A DNA stretch of 5,010 nucleotides, taken from the NCBI GenBank assembly GCA_022710245.1, contig JAKLHH010000693.1:1-5010 (forward strand). The letters run 5' to 3'. Within the stretch, counting starts at the first letter, position 1. Every line of letters starts with the position of its first letter. The DNA is from Myxococcota bacterium (GTDB taxonomy: Bacteria; Myxococcota; Polyangia; GCA-2747355; JAKLHH01). The notes beneath the pieces are model-generated. The model was not told the origin of the DNA and ran no database searches. It saw only the letters and a program-made list of their open reading frames with translations. This document shows positions 1 through 5,010 of this stretch, piece by piece. The translations under genes were made by a program, and so were the position numbers.

Positions 1-94
1 TGGGCTTCTCGGTCTTGGGCTTCTCCGGCGTCTCGACCTTCGGCTTCTCGGTCTTCGGCTTCTCCGGCGTCTCGACCTTGGGCTTCTCGGTCTT
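1..94 (-). repeat. 39-bp in-frame tandem repeat (13-residue Lys/Pro/Glu unit), runs off window
   Basis: Two full copies (94-56 and 55-17) and the start of a third (16-1) encode the unit KTEKPKVETPEKP in the C-terminal tail of the kinase. The copies are almost identical at DNA level, differing only at a few third positions such as CCC/CCG for proline, which points to recent expansion or slippage. The tail follows the PEGA domains, so it is expected outside the cytoplasm, where charged proline-rich stretches often span or touch the cell wall. The total copy number is unknown because the window ends inside the array. Confidence 0.9.
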
Positions 95-2203
95 CGGCTC
101 GGGCCTGGTGTCCGGCGGCGCGGTCTTCGTCCCCGGCCTCGGGCCCTTGGCCACCAGGGTGATCGTGCGCTCCAGGCGCTCGCCCGGCTTCAGCTCCACC
201 TTCTCGGTGGCCTCCTGGAAGCCCTCCTTCACCACCCGGACCTCGTGCGTCTTGGCCGCGCTGAGCTCGATGGGAGAGCTCGCGGCCTGGGGCGAGATCT
301 CGGCGCCGTCCACGAACACCTGCGCGTCGGCCGGTAGCAGCGTCAGCACCAGGTGGCCCGTGTCACGCTGCTCGCTGAAGGTGAGCGAGAGCACCTTCAC
401 GTCCCCCGGCGTGAGGGTCACCTGCTGCTCGATGGGCAGGGCGCCCGCCGCGCGCACGCTGACCTGATGGTCCTGCGGGCTGAGCTCCTTCACCGTGAGC
501 GGCATCCCCCCCTGCATCTGACCGCGGCTGATACCATCGACGAAGACCTCGGCGCTCCGCACCGGGCTGACCGTGATCACCAGCGTGGCCGGGGCGGGCT
601 TGACCGCCTGCGAGGCGCTGAAGACCTTCCAGAGGACGATCCCCAGGATCACGACGACCGCGACCAGCACCCCGATCAGGATGTCCTTGACCACCGAGCT
701 GCGCGGCTCGATGGACACGGGCATGGTCCCGCTGATCTGGTCCGCCGTCGGCACCAGCGAGCTGGAGGCCACCGCGCCGCTGAGGCCCGCGTCGAAGATC
801 ACCGTCGGGCCCTGGTCGGGCAGGTCGCCGACCACACCGCCGTTCTCGCCGCCCGCCCCCTGCGCGAAGATGACGGTGGACTGCTGGGCGAGCTGCACCA
901 GCTGCCCCGACTCGGCGTTGAAGATGAAGGTGGGCTCGGCGGCGATCTGCTCCACCGGCGCCGCTGCCCCGAGCTCCGGGTCGGACTGCGGCTCCTCCTC
1001 GGCGAGCTCGAGGAGGTCCTCTCCGCCCAGCACCTCCTCCATCGCGGCCCCGTCGCCGAACATCGGCGCCCCGCCGATCTGGGTCGCTCCGCCTTCCCCC
1101 TCGTCAGCCTCCTCCAGCTCGGGGGGCAGCACGGCCGCGCCGCGCGGCAGCACGGCCGCGCCGCGCGGCAGCAGCGACACTGCCGCCTCGCGCACCGCCT
1201 CGGGGGAGCTCTGGATCGCCGCGAGGTCGCCCGGCTTGATCTTCCGGTACTGCAGCAGCGCGTCCTCCTCGCGCTTGCGCTCCGGCTCGAACATCTTGGC
1301 CATCGACCCGGTGAGCGTCTTGGCGTTGAAGATCGGGCTCTGCGTCATCAGGAAGGCGGTCAGCTCCTCCTGCATCTCGCTCGCCCAGGCATAGCGCTCA
1401 TCCGGGTCGCGCTTGAGCGCGCGCATGATGATCGCCTCGAGGGCGGCGGGGATCCGGGGATCCGCCTTGGAGGGCGCGGGCACGATCGAGTTGCGGACCT
1501 TCTCCAGGGTGGCGAAGTCACTCTCCCCGGTGAAGAGGCGGTCGCCGGTGGTCATCTCGTAGAGGAGCGTACCCACCGCGAAGATGTCCGAGCGGTGATC
1601 GAGGGGCAGCCCTCGCACCTGCTCCGGCGACATGTAGCCAAACTTCCCCTTCAGCACCCCGGCCTGCGTCTTCGAGGAGCGGCTGCGTGCCTTGGCGATG
1701 CCGAAGTCGATCAGCTTCACCTCGCCCGCATAGGAAACCAGAATGTTCTGCGGGCTTACATCGCGGTGAATGATGTGGAGCGGGGCCTGCTCCTCGTCCT
1801 TCTTGCGGTGCGCGTAGTCCAGCCCCTCGCAGACCCGGGAGCCGATGTAGGCCGCCATGGTGAGCGGCATCTTCTGCCGCAGGCGGCGAAAGCGGTTCTG
1901 GATCTGGAGCACGTCCTTGCCCCAGACGAACTCCATGGCGATGAAGTGGGACTCGCCGATCTTCCCGAGCTCGTAGATCTGGCCGATGTTCGGGTGCGAC
2001 AGCTGGCCGGAGATCTTGGCCTCGTCGATGAACATCTGGATGAACTCCTCGTCCTCGGCCATGGACGGGAGGATGCGCTTGATGGCGAGGATCTTCTCGA
2101 ACCCCTCCTCGCCGAAGGACTTGGCCTTGAACACCTCGGCCATGCCGCCGACGCTGATCCGCTCCAGCAGGAGGTACTTGCCAAAGACGATGGGCTGTCG
2201 CAT
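1..2203 (-). CDS. Transmembrane Ser/Thr protein kinase with two PEGA domains (3' end outside window)
   Basis: This is a membrane-anchored Hanks-type kinase that transfers ATP phosphate to Ser/Thr; 734 residues are visible and no stop is reached. The kinase domain is about residues 8-272: glycine-rich loop near 16-24 (ISVGGMAEV), ATP lysine K42 (AIKR), helix-C glutamate E61, catalytic loop HRDVSPQN (146-153, base D148), DFG 166-168, activation loop with S174, S176, S177 and T179, SPE 192-194, D206 in DIFAVG and R270. All key residues are present, so it should be active, and the HRD arginine suggests control by activation-loop phosphorylation. An acidic linker (about 330-500) holds repeats. One membrane helix lies at 507-525, then PEGA-like domains at 539-609 and 616-685 (AEVFVDG, AQVFVDG), then a Lys/Pro/Glu repeat tail. 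The ATG at 2203 is chosen because MRQPIVFGKY is the usual start of myxobacterial relatives and a promoter lies just upstream; no clear ribosome site is seen. The frame stays open upstream without homology. The substrate is unknown. Confidence 0.95.
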   Translation of the reverse strand, partial: MRQPIVFGKYLLLERISVGGMAEVFKAKSFGEEGFEKILAIKRILPSMAEDEEFIQMFIDEAKISGQLSHPNIGQIYELGKIGESHFIAMEFVWGKDVLQIQNRFRRLRQKMPLTMAAYIGSRVCEGLDYAHRKKDEEQAPLHIIHRDVSPQNILVSYAGEVKLIDFGIAKARSRSSKTQAGVLKGKFGYMSPEQVRGLPLDHRSDIFAVGTLLYEMTTGDRLFTGESDFATLEKVRNSIVPAPSKADPRIPAALEAIIMRALKRDPDERYAWASEMQEELTAFLMTQSPIFNAKTLTGSMAKMFEPERKREEDALLQYRKIKPGDLAAIQSSPEAVREAAVSLLPRGAAVLPRGAAVLPPELEEADEGEGGATQIGGAPMFGDGAAMEEVLGGEDLLELAEEEPQSDPELGAAAPVEQIAAEPTFIFNAESGQLVQLAQQSTVIFAQGAGGENGGVVGDLPDQGPTVIFDAGLSGAVASSSLVPTADQISGTMPVSIEPRSSVVKDILIGVLVAVVVILGIVLWKVFSASQAVKPAPATLVITVSPVRSAEVFVDGISRGQMQGGMPLTVKELSPQDHQVSVRAAGALPIEQQVTLTPGDVKVLSLTFSEQRDTGHLVLTLLPADAQVFVDGAEISPQAASSPIELSAAKTHEVRVVKEGFQEATEKVELKPGERLERTITLVAKGPRPGTKTAPPDTRPEPKTEKPKVETPEKPKTEKPKVETPEKPKTEKP
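1125..1173 (-). repeat. 21-bp in-frame tandem repeat in the kinase linker
   Basis: The 21-bp unit (plus strand 1125-1145 and 1146-1166) is repeated exactly, followed by a 7-base partial third copy. It encodes LPRGAAV twice (residues 345-358) followed by LPP. It lies between the catalytic domain and the acidic part of the cytoplasmic linker. The identity of the copies suggests a recent duplication; it keeps the frame and so only lengthens the linker by seven residues. Confidence 0.9.
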
Positions 2204-2232
2204 GCGGTCGGCGGCGTCGGTGGTGTAAGAAA

Positions 2233-2262
2233 ATGATACGGCGTAGTGGAGATCACCGTCAA
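2233..2262 (-). promoter_or_regulatory. Sigma70-type promoter for the kinase gene
   Basis: Reading the minus strand, the -35 box TTGACG (2262-2257) and the -10 box TATCAT (2238-2233) are separated by 18 bp. Both are one mismatch from consensus (TTGACA, TATAAT). Transcription would begin near 2226, giving a leader of only about 23 bases before the ATG at 2203. This supports that start and means the kinase can be expressed apart from the two genes upstream. It sits in a short, less GC-rich gap, as expected for a promoter in a GC-rich genome. No start-site data are available here. Confidence 0.6.
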
Positions 2263-2313
2263 CAGAATTTGTGGGCCACCATCCGTGGATTCTAGGCCAC
2301 GATCACCTACAAC
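2251..2313 (-). repeat. Pair of 13-bp direct repeats at the kinase promoter
   Basis: GTTGTAGGTGATC (2313-2301) and GTTGACGGTGATC (2263-2251) match at 11 of 13 bases, 50 bp apart, and the second copy overlaps the -35 box. Between them, GTGGCC occurs twice (2300-2295 and 2279-2274), 21 bp apart. Such spacing near whole helical turns is compatible with binding of a regulator, but the elements are short and could be chance. No regulator can be named. Confidence 0.3.
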
Positions 2314-2334
2314 CAGGCCTTCTGCCCCGGGTCC

Positions 2335-2363
2335 CTGGACCGCATAACACTGGTAGGGTCCAG
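2335..2363 (-). terminator. Weak hairpin downstream of the TPR-like gene
   Basis: CTGGACC (2363-2357 read on the minus strand gives the left arm) pairs perfectly with GGTCCAG (2341-2335) across a 15-base loop, starting about 10 bases after the stop codon at 2374. It may contribute to ending transcription of the upstream pair, but the stem is short, the loop is large and no U-run follows, so it does not look like a standard intrinsic terminator. Confidence 0.2.
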
Positions 2364-2373
2364 CATTCAATAA

Positions 2374-3198
2374 CTAAAATCGAAACACCGCTCCCTGGAC
2401 GCTCCGGTGCCAACTGGGGTTTGCAGACCCCAATTGGCTGGATCTGGCGGGCGGCTCGGCCGGCGGTAGCCGGTAGTAGTGATAGAGGCCATCGATGATC
2501 CCGTAGACCAGGAGCGCCCCGAGGGCGGCGAAGGAGACGTAGTTGATGGTCGAGAGCGCCGGGTAGGCGCCCTCGTGCCCGGCGAACTCGCGAGTGCTGC
2601 CACGCCACGAGTAGAGGAGCGCGGCCGTGGTGATGCTCGTCGCGGCGAGCCCCAGCTCGCCCCCGAGCAGGACATACGCCTTGGTCCGGTGGCCGTTCGA
2701 GAACTGCCCCCAGGGGGGCAGCAGGTTGACCGCCGCCGAGTGGCGCGGACCACGCTTGCGCAAGAGCTCCAGCTGCTCGGCCTGGTGGCGCCGCCGCACC
2801 CACTCGAAGAAGGAGACCACCTCCGGGCGGACGAAGGAGGGGTCGAGTCGGGCGGCGGGCTCGAGCCGCAGCAGGTCGCGGAACGCCCGCTCCGCGCCCG
2901 CGCGGGCGCCGATGAGGAAGAGCGAGATGCCGTAGGCCCGCAGCGCCTCGCCCTGGTCCGCCCGGTCCTGCAGCACGCGCGTCTCGACCAGGGGCCGCAG
3001 CCGCTCGGCGGCCTCGGCGTAGCGGCCCACCACGTAGAGGTCGATCGCCTGCCGCAGCAGCGCCCGGGCCGCCTCTCCCTCGGCGGCCTCGCGGCTGGCC
3101 GCCCCGCGCTGGCTGGCCGCGGCGGCAGGGCCGTCCGCGCGGGCCGGGGTCGGGGCGAGGACGAGCGCGAGGCAGAGCAGGGTCGAGGAGTGGGTCAT
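2374..3198 (-). CDS. Exported TPR-like protein with two membrane helices, function unknown
   Basis: This 274-residue protein is not assigned to a named gene. Residues 1-21 look like a signal peptide (hydrophobic TLLCLALVLAP, cleavage after A-R-A before D22), though its N-terminal part lacks Lys or Arg. Residues about 43-120 form a helical TPR-like region (YVVGRYAEAAERLRPL, then a second helix pair with AERAFRDLLRLEP), leading into DPSFVRPEVVSFFEWVR, a pattern known to me from myxobacterial TPR proteins. A segment VNLLPPWGQFSNG (157-169) resembles the G-Q-x-x-N-G turn of small membrane domains such as DUF5683. Likely membrane helices are at about 175-196 and 217-240. The end G-A-V-F-R-F resembles an outer-membrane beta-signal. 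The ATG at 3198 is chosen over an in-frame one at 3294 because it overlaps the upstream stop (ATGA) and opens on the signal peptide. It is probably co-translated with the lipoprotein gene and may act with it in the envelope. Confidence 0.85.
   Translation of the reverse strand: MTHSSTLLCLALVLAPTPARADGPAAAASQRGAASREAAEGEAARALLRQAIDLYVVGRYAEAAERLRPLVETRVLQDRADQGEALRAYGISLFLIGARAGAERAFRDLLRLEPAARLDPSFVRPEVVSFFEWVRRRHQAEQLELLRKRGPRHSAAVNLLPPWGQFSNGHRTKAYVLLGGELGLAATSITTAALLYSWRGSTREFAGHEGAYPALSTINYVSFAALGALLVYGIIDGLYHYYRLPPAEPPARSSQLGSANPSWHRSVQGAVFRF
2409..2438 (-). other. Strong RNA hairpin inside the 3' end of the TPR-like gene
   Basis: On the minus-strand transcript, 12-base arms (2438-2427 and 2420-2409) pair along their whole length with one G-U wobble around a 6-base loop. 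The plus-strand transcript would have a C-A mismatch at that place, so the structure favours the coding transcript. It lies within codons 254-264 and ends about 33 bases before the stop codon. It could slow RNA decay or help end transcription, but no U-run follows directly, so I do not call it a terminator. Confidence 0.5.
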
Positions 3199-3204
3199 TT
3201 CCTT
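3195..3204 (-). promoter_or_regulatory. ATGA stop/start overlap with adjoining AAGGAA
   Basis: The last base pairs of the lipoprotein gene read AAGGAAATGA: its TGA (3197-3195) shares two bases with the ATG (3198-3196) of the TPR-like gene. The AAGGAA (3204-3199) resembles a ribosome site but touches the start codon, which is closer than the usual 5-9 bases. Translation of the second gene is therefore likely to depend on ribosomes finishing the first (termination-reinitiation). Confidence 0.7.
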
Positions 3205-5010
3205 GCCACCGGCACGCGGAGGGTGAAGGAGCCGTCGGTCAGGCTCTGGGTCTCGTCGACGATCTCCTGCGAGGTGCAGGCGGGGTCGATGCACCAGATC
3301 CGGATCAGCGCGCCGCCGATGGGGCTCGAGGCGGCGCTGCGGATGGTCCCCGAGACCTGCAGCGCGGGCGGCAGCTGCAGCGTGCCCAGCGCCTGGTTGC
3401 CCTGCACCGCGACCTTGCTCAGCACGAAGGCCCCCTCGCGCCCGGCCGTCGGCCCGAGGGCGCGGGCGCTGAGGACGTAGCTGGTCGCGTCGTCGACCAG
3501 CAGGGCGAAGTTGCCCTGCGGGTCGCTGGCGGCGAGGAAGGCGCCCGCCTCGGCGCGCGCCGTGATCAGCGAGCGGACCTGCGCCTGCCCCGGGACGCTG
3601 CTGGCCACCCGGCCGCTCAGCTGCACGCGCTTGCCGAGCGCGAGCGCGAGCTGCTGCGCACCGCCGCCGAGCACGGTCTTCAGACGGCGGTGGCCCTGAT
3701 CCGCTGCCTCGGTCGGAGCCGGCCAGAGGTCGGTGAGGTAGCTCCCCGCCGGGAGCTTCACCTGCACGGCGCCCGTCTGCGGGTCGCGCAGCTGGCCGGC
3801 CGCGTCGCTGACCAGCGTCTGGACGTGGCGCCCGGCGGCGGTCAGTGACTTCCCGCCGATGGTGAGCTGGCCGATCGGCGTCGGGTCATCGCGCGTCAGC
3901 ACCACCACCGCCCCGGCGGCGGGCGTCCCCGAGGCGTCGGCGCGGCTCAGCGTGCCGGACACGGTGACCGCCTGCGGGGGCTGGTAGGTGAACTCCCAGC
4001 TGCCCGCGGCCGGGAAGGGCGTGATCGGGTCCACCACCGCGAGCGGCAGGCCCAGCCCGCCAGGGGGCGCCACGGTGAGCGCGGTGGCGGCGCTCGCTCC
4101 GGGCTCGGCCCGCGCGAGGAGCGAGAAGGCTCCGCTCGCGTCGGTGACGGCGAGCGTGGAGGGGGCGCGCAGCTTCGTCGCCGGGTCGATCGCGTGCAGG
4201 GTCACGGTGGCGCCGGCGATGGGCCCGCCCGGGTCACGCAACGTGCCGCTGACCGCCGTGCCCGCGGAGAGCGCCACCTTCGGCGGGAAGCCCATCAGCG
4301 TCTGGTTGGCGAGCACCGCCGCGGCCGCCTTCTTCGCCACCGCCGGCAGCAGCAGCGCCTGGAACTGCTGCGGCAAGGTCAGCGTCCCCACCCCGCCCTT
4401 GAGGAGGACCTCGCTGGGGGCCGGGTCCTCGGCGCTGGCGAAGACGCGGACCACCGTGTCGAGCGCCGCGCCGCCCCAGGTCACGGTCACCGCGCGCGCG
4501 ACCCTCTCCTCGAGGCTCCACTGGCCCTCGTGGTCGGCGCCCTGCAGCTGCAGCGTCACGTCACGCGCGGCGTACGGGCTCCCGGCGGGCGGCGTGATCC
4601 GCATCAGGTAGGTGCGGGCGGGCGCGTCCGGATCCTCCACGCGCGGCGTCACCTCGAGCGAGGCCTCCTCGCCGTTGCCGAGCGTCGCGATGCACCTCAC
4701 GCGGTAGGTGCCGATCATGGTGGGAGCGTAGGTTATCGTCGGACCGTTGCCGGCCGCGGGGGTGATCGTCACCCGCTGCGACAGCGGATCGAGCACCGAC
4801 CACGAGTAGCGGCTCACCACCTCGCGCACGCTCACCACCGCGGTGACCGTCTGGCCGGGCCGCGCCACCTCGGGGGTGACGCGCAGGCTGGACAGGCTCG
4901 CGTCGGGCCTCATGCCGCCGTCGCCGCCGGCGCCGGCGTCGCTCTTGAGGCCGGCGTCGAGCGCGCTGCAGGCAGGGCCCGCGACGAGCAGCAGGAGCAG
5001 CAGGCGAGCG
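3195..5010 (-). CDS. Lipoprotein with Ig-like and repeated CarboxypepD_reg-like domains (5' end outside window)
   Basis: 604 residues are visible, counted from the first full codon at 5009; the start codon lies beyond the window. The frame stays open upstream of the first ATG (4913) and encodes a hydrophobic run ARLLLLLLVAGPAC, a lipoprotein signal end with Cys14 (codon 4970-4968), so the ATG at 4913 is not the start. The lipobox G-P-A-C is imperfect. A Gly/Ala/Asp tether follows (15-36). Residues about 38-125 look like an Ig/PKD-type fold (YSWSVLDP, then IGTYRVRCIATLGNGE). A less clear region (130-235) follows. Then come four modules of the CarboxypepD_reg type, beginning VSGTLRDPGGPIAGATV (253), VSGTLSRADASG (350), LSGRVASSVPG (464) and VSGTIRSAASSPIGGALI (552), most with a D-x-x-G-x-F or similar later turn. 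These beta-sandwich domains usually mediate binding or spacing; no catalytic motif is seen. Probably membrane-anchored outside the cytoplasm, made with the overlapping TPR-like protein. Confidence 0.85.
   Translation of the reverse strand, partial: ARLLLLLLVAGPACSALDAGLKSDAGAGGDGGMRPDASLSSLRVTPEVARPGQTVTAVVSVREVVSRYSWSVLDPLSQRVTITPAAGNGPTITYAPTMIGTYRVRCIATLGNGEEASLEVTPRVEDPDAPARTYLMRITPPAGSPYAARDVTLQLQGADHEGQWSLEERVARAVTVTWGGAALDTVVRVFASAEDPAPSEVLLKGGVGTLTLPQQFQALLLPAVAKKAAAAVLANQTLMGFPPKVALSAGTAVSGTLRDPGGPIAGATVTLHAIDPATKLRAPSTLAVTDASGAFSLLARAEPGASAATALTVAPPGGLGLPLAVVDPITPFPAAGSWEFTYQPPQAVTVSGTLSRADASGTPAAGAVVVLTRDDPTPIGQLTIGGKSLTAAGRHVQTLVSDAAGQLRDPQTGAVQVKLPAGSYLTDLWPAPTEAADQGHRRLKTVLGGGAQQLALALGKRVQLSGRVASSVPGQAQVRSLITARAEAGAFLAASDPQGNFALLVDDATSYVLSARALGPTAGREGAFVLSKVAVQGNQALGTLQLPPALQVSGTIRSAASSPIGGALIRIWCIDPACTSQEIVDETQSLTDGSFTLRVPVARK

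Noticed and set aside
1..94. CRISPR or other spaced repeat array
   Set aside because: The 39-bp units are directly abutting, in frame and encode a regular peptide, so this is a coding tandem repeat with no spacers.
353..2236. A 627-codon open frame on the plus strand, antisense to the kinase gene
   Set aside because: Its product is rich in Arg, His, Leu and Gly with no domain, and the opposite strand encodes an intact kinase with every catalytic motif. Long antisense frames are common in GC-rich DNA.
1756..2370. A 204-codon minus-strand frame across the kinase start and the gap
   Set aside because: It is a Ser/Arg-rich out-of-frame reading of the kinase gene; the kinase motifs are in a different frame.
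2374..2410. Intrinsic terminator formed by the 2409-2438 hairpin
   Set aside because: The stem is good, but 33 coding bases follow before the stop and no U-run is adjacent, so the terminator reading is not supported.
2479..3480. A 333-codon plus-strand frame opposite the TPR-like and lipoprotein genes
   Set aside because: The product is low-complexity and has no recognisable domain, while the minus strand shows a signal peptide, an ATGA overlap and membrane helices.
3988..4611. A 207-codon plus-strand frame opposite the lipoprotein gene
   Set aside because: It is an Ala/Ser/Pro-rich shadow of the beta-module gene, without homology or a ribosome site.

Overview
The window is very GC-rich, with long spurious open frames in every reading frame, and all real genes lie on the minus strand. 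The kinase resembles those of Myxococcota (myxobacteria and relatives): its N-terminus reads MRQPIVFGKYLLLERISVGG, its catalytic loop reads HRDVSPQN, and it has C-terminal PEGA domains after one membrane helix. The lipoprotein with carboxypeptidase-regulatory-like modules and the short TPR-like protein also fit that group. The species cannot be named from sequence alone.

Layout in transcription order (right to left). Bases 5010-3195 hold most of a secreted lipoprotein; its start codon is beyond the right edge, and only a lipoprotein signal end, a flexible tether, an Ig/PKD-like domain and about four beta-sandwich (CarboxypepD_reg-like) modules are seen. Its TGA stop overlaps the ATG of the next gene (ATGA). 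Bases 3198-2374 encode a 274-residue secretory protein with a TPR-like helical region, two predicted membrane helices and a C-terminus ending F-R-F. Bases 2373-2204 are a short gap, visibly less GC-rich than its surroundings, carrying weak hairpins, short direct repeats and a good sigma70-type promoter (TTGACG, 18 bp, TATCAT). Bases 2203-1 hold a transmembrane Ser/Thr protein kinase (734 residues visible) whose end runs off the left edge inside a Lys/Pro/Glu tandem-repeat tail.

How they may work together (inference): the first two genes are translationally coupled and both products are exported, so they probably act together in the envelope. The kinase has its own promoter but lies downstream in the same direction. 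It has a cytoplasmic catalytic domain and outward-facing PEGA domains with a charged proline-rich tail, so it could sense the envelope state that the other two proteins help set. No RNA gene, CRISPR array, insertion sequence or phage gene was seen. I found no clear previously undescribed system; the less ordinary points are the repeated T-[VF]-I-F motifs and tandem repeats in the kinase, the beta-signal-like end of the TPR-like protein, and repeated elements around the kinase promoter.
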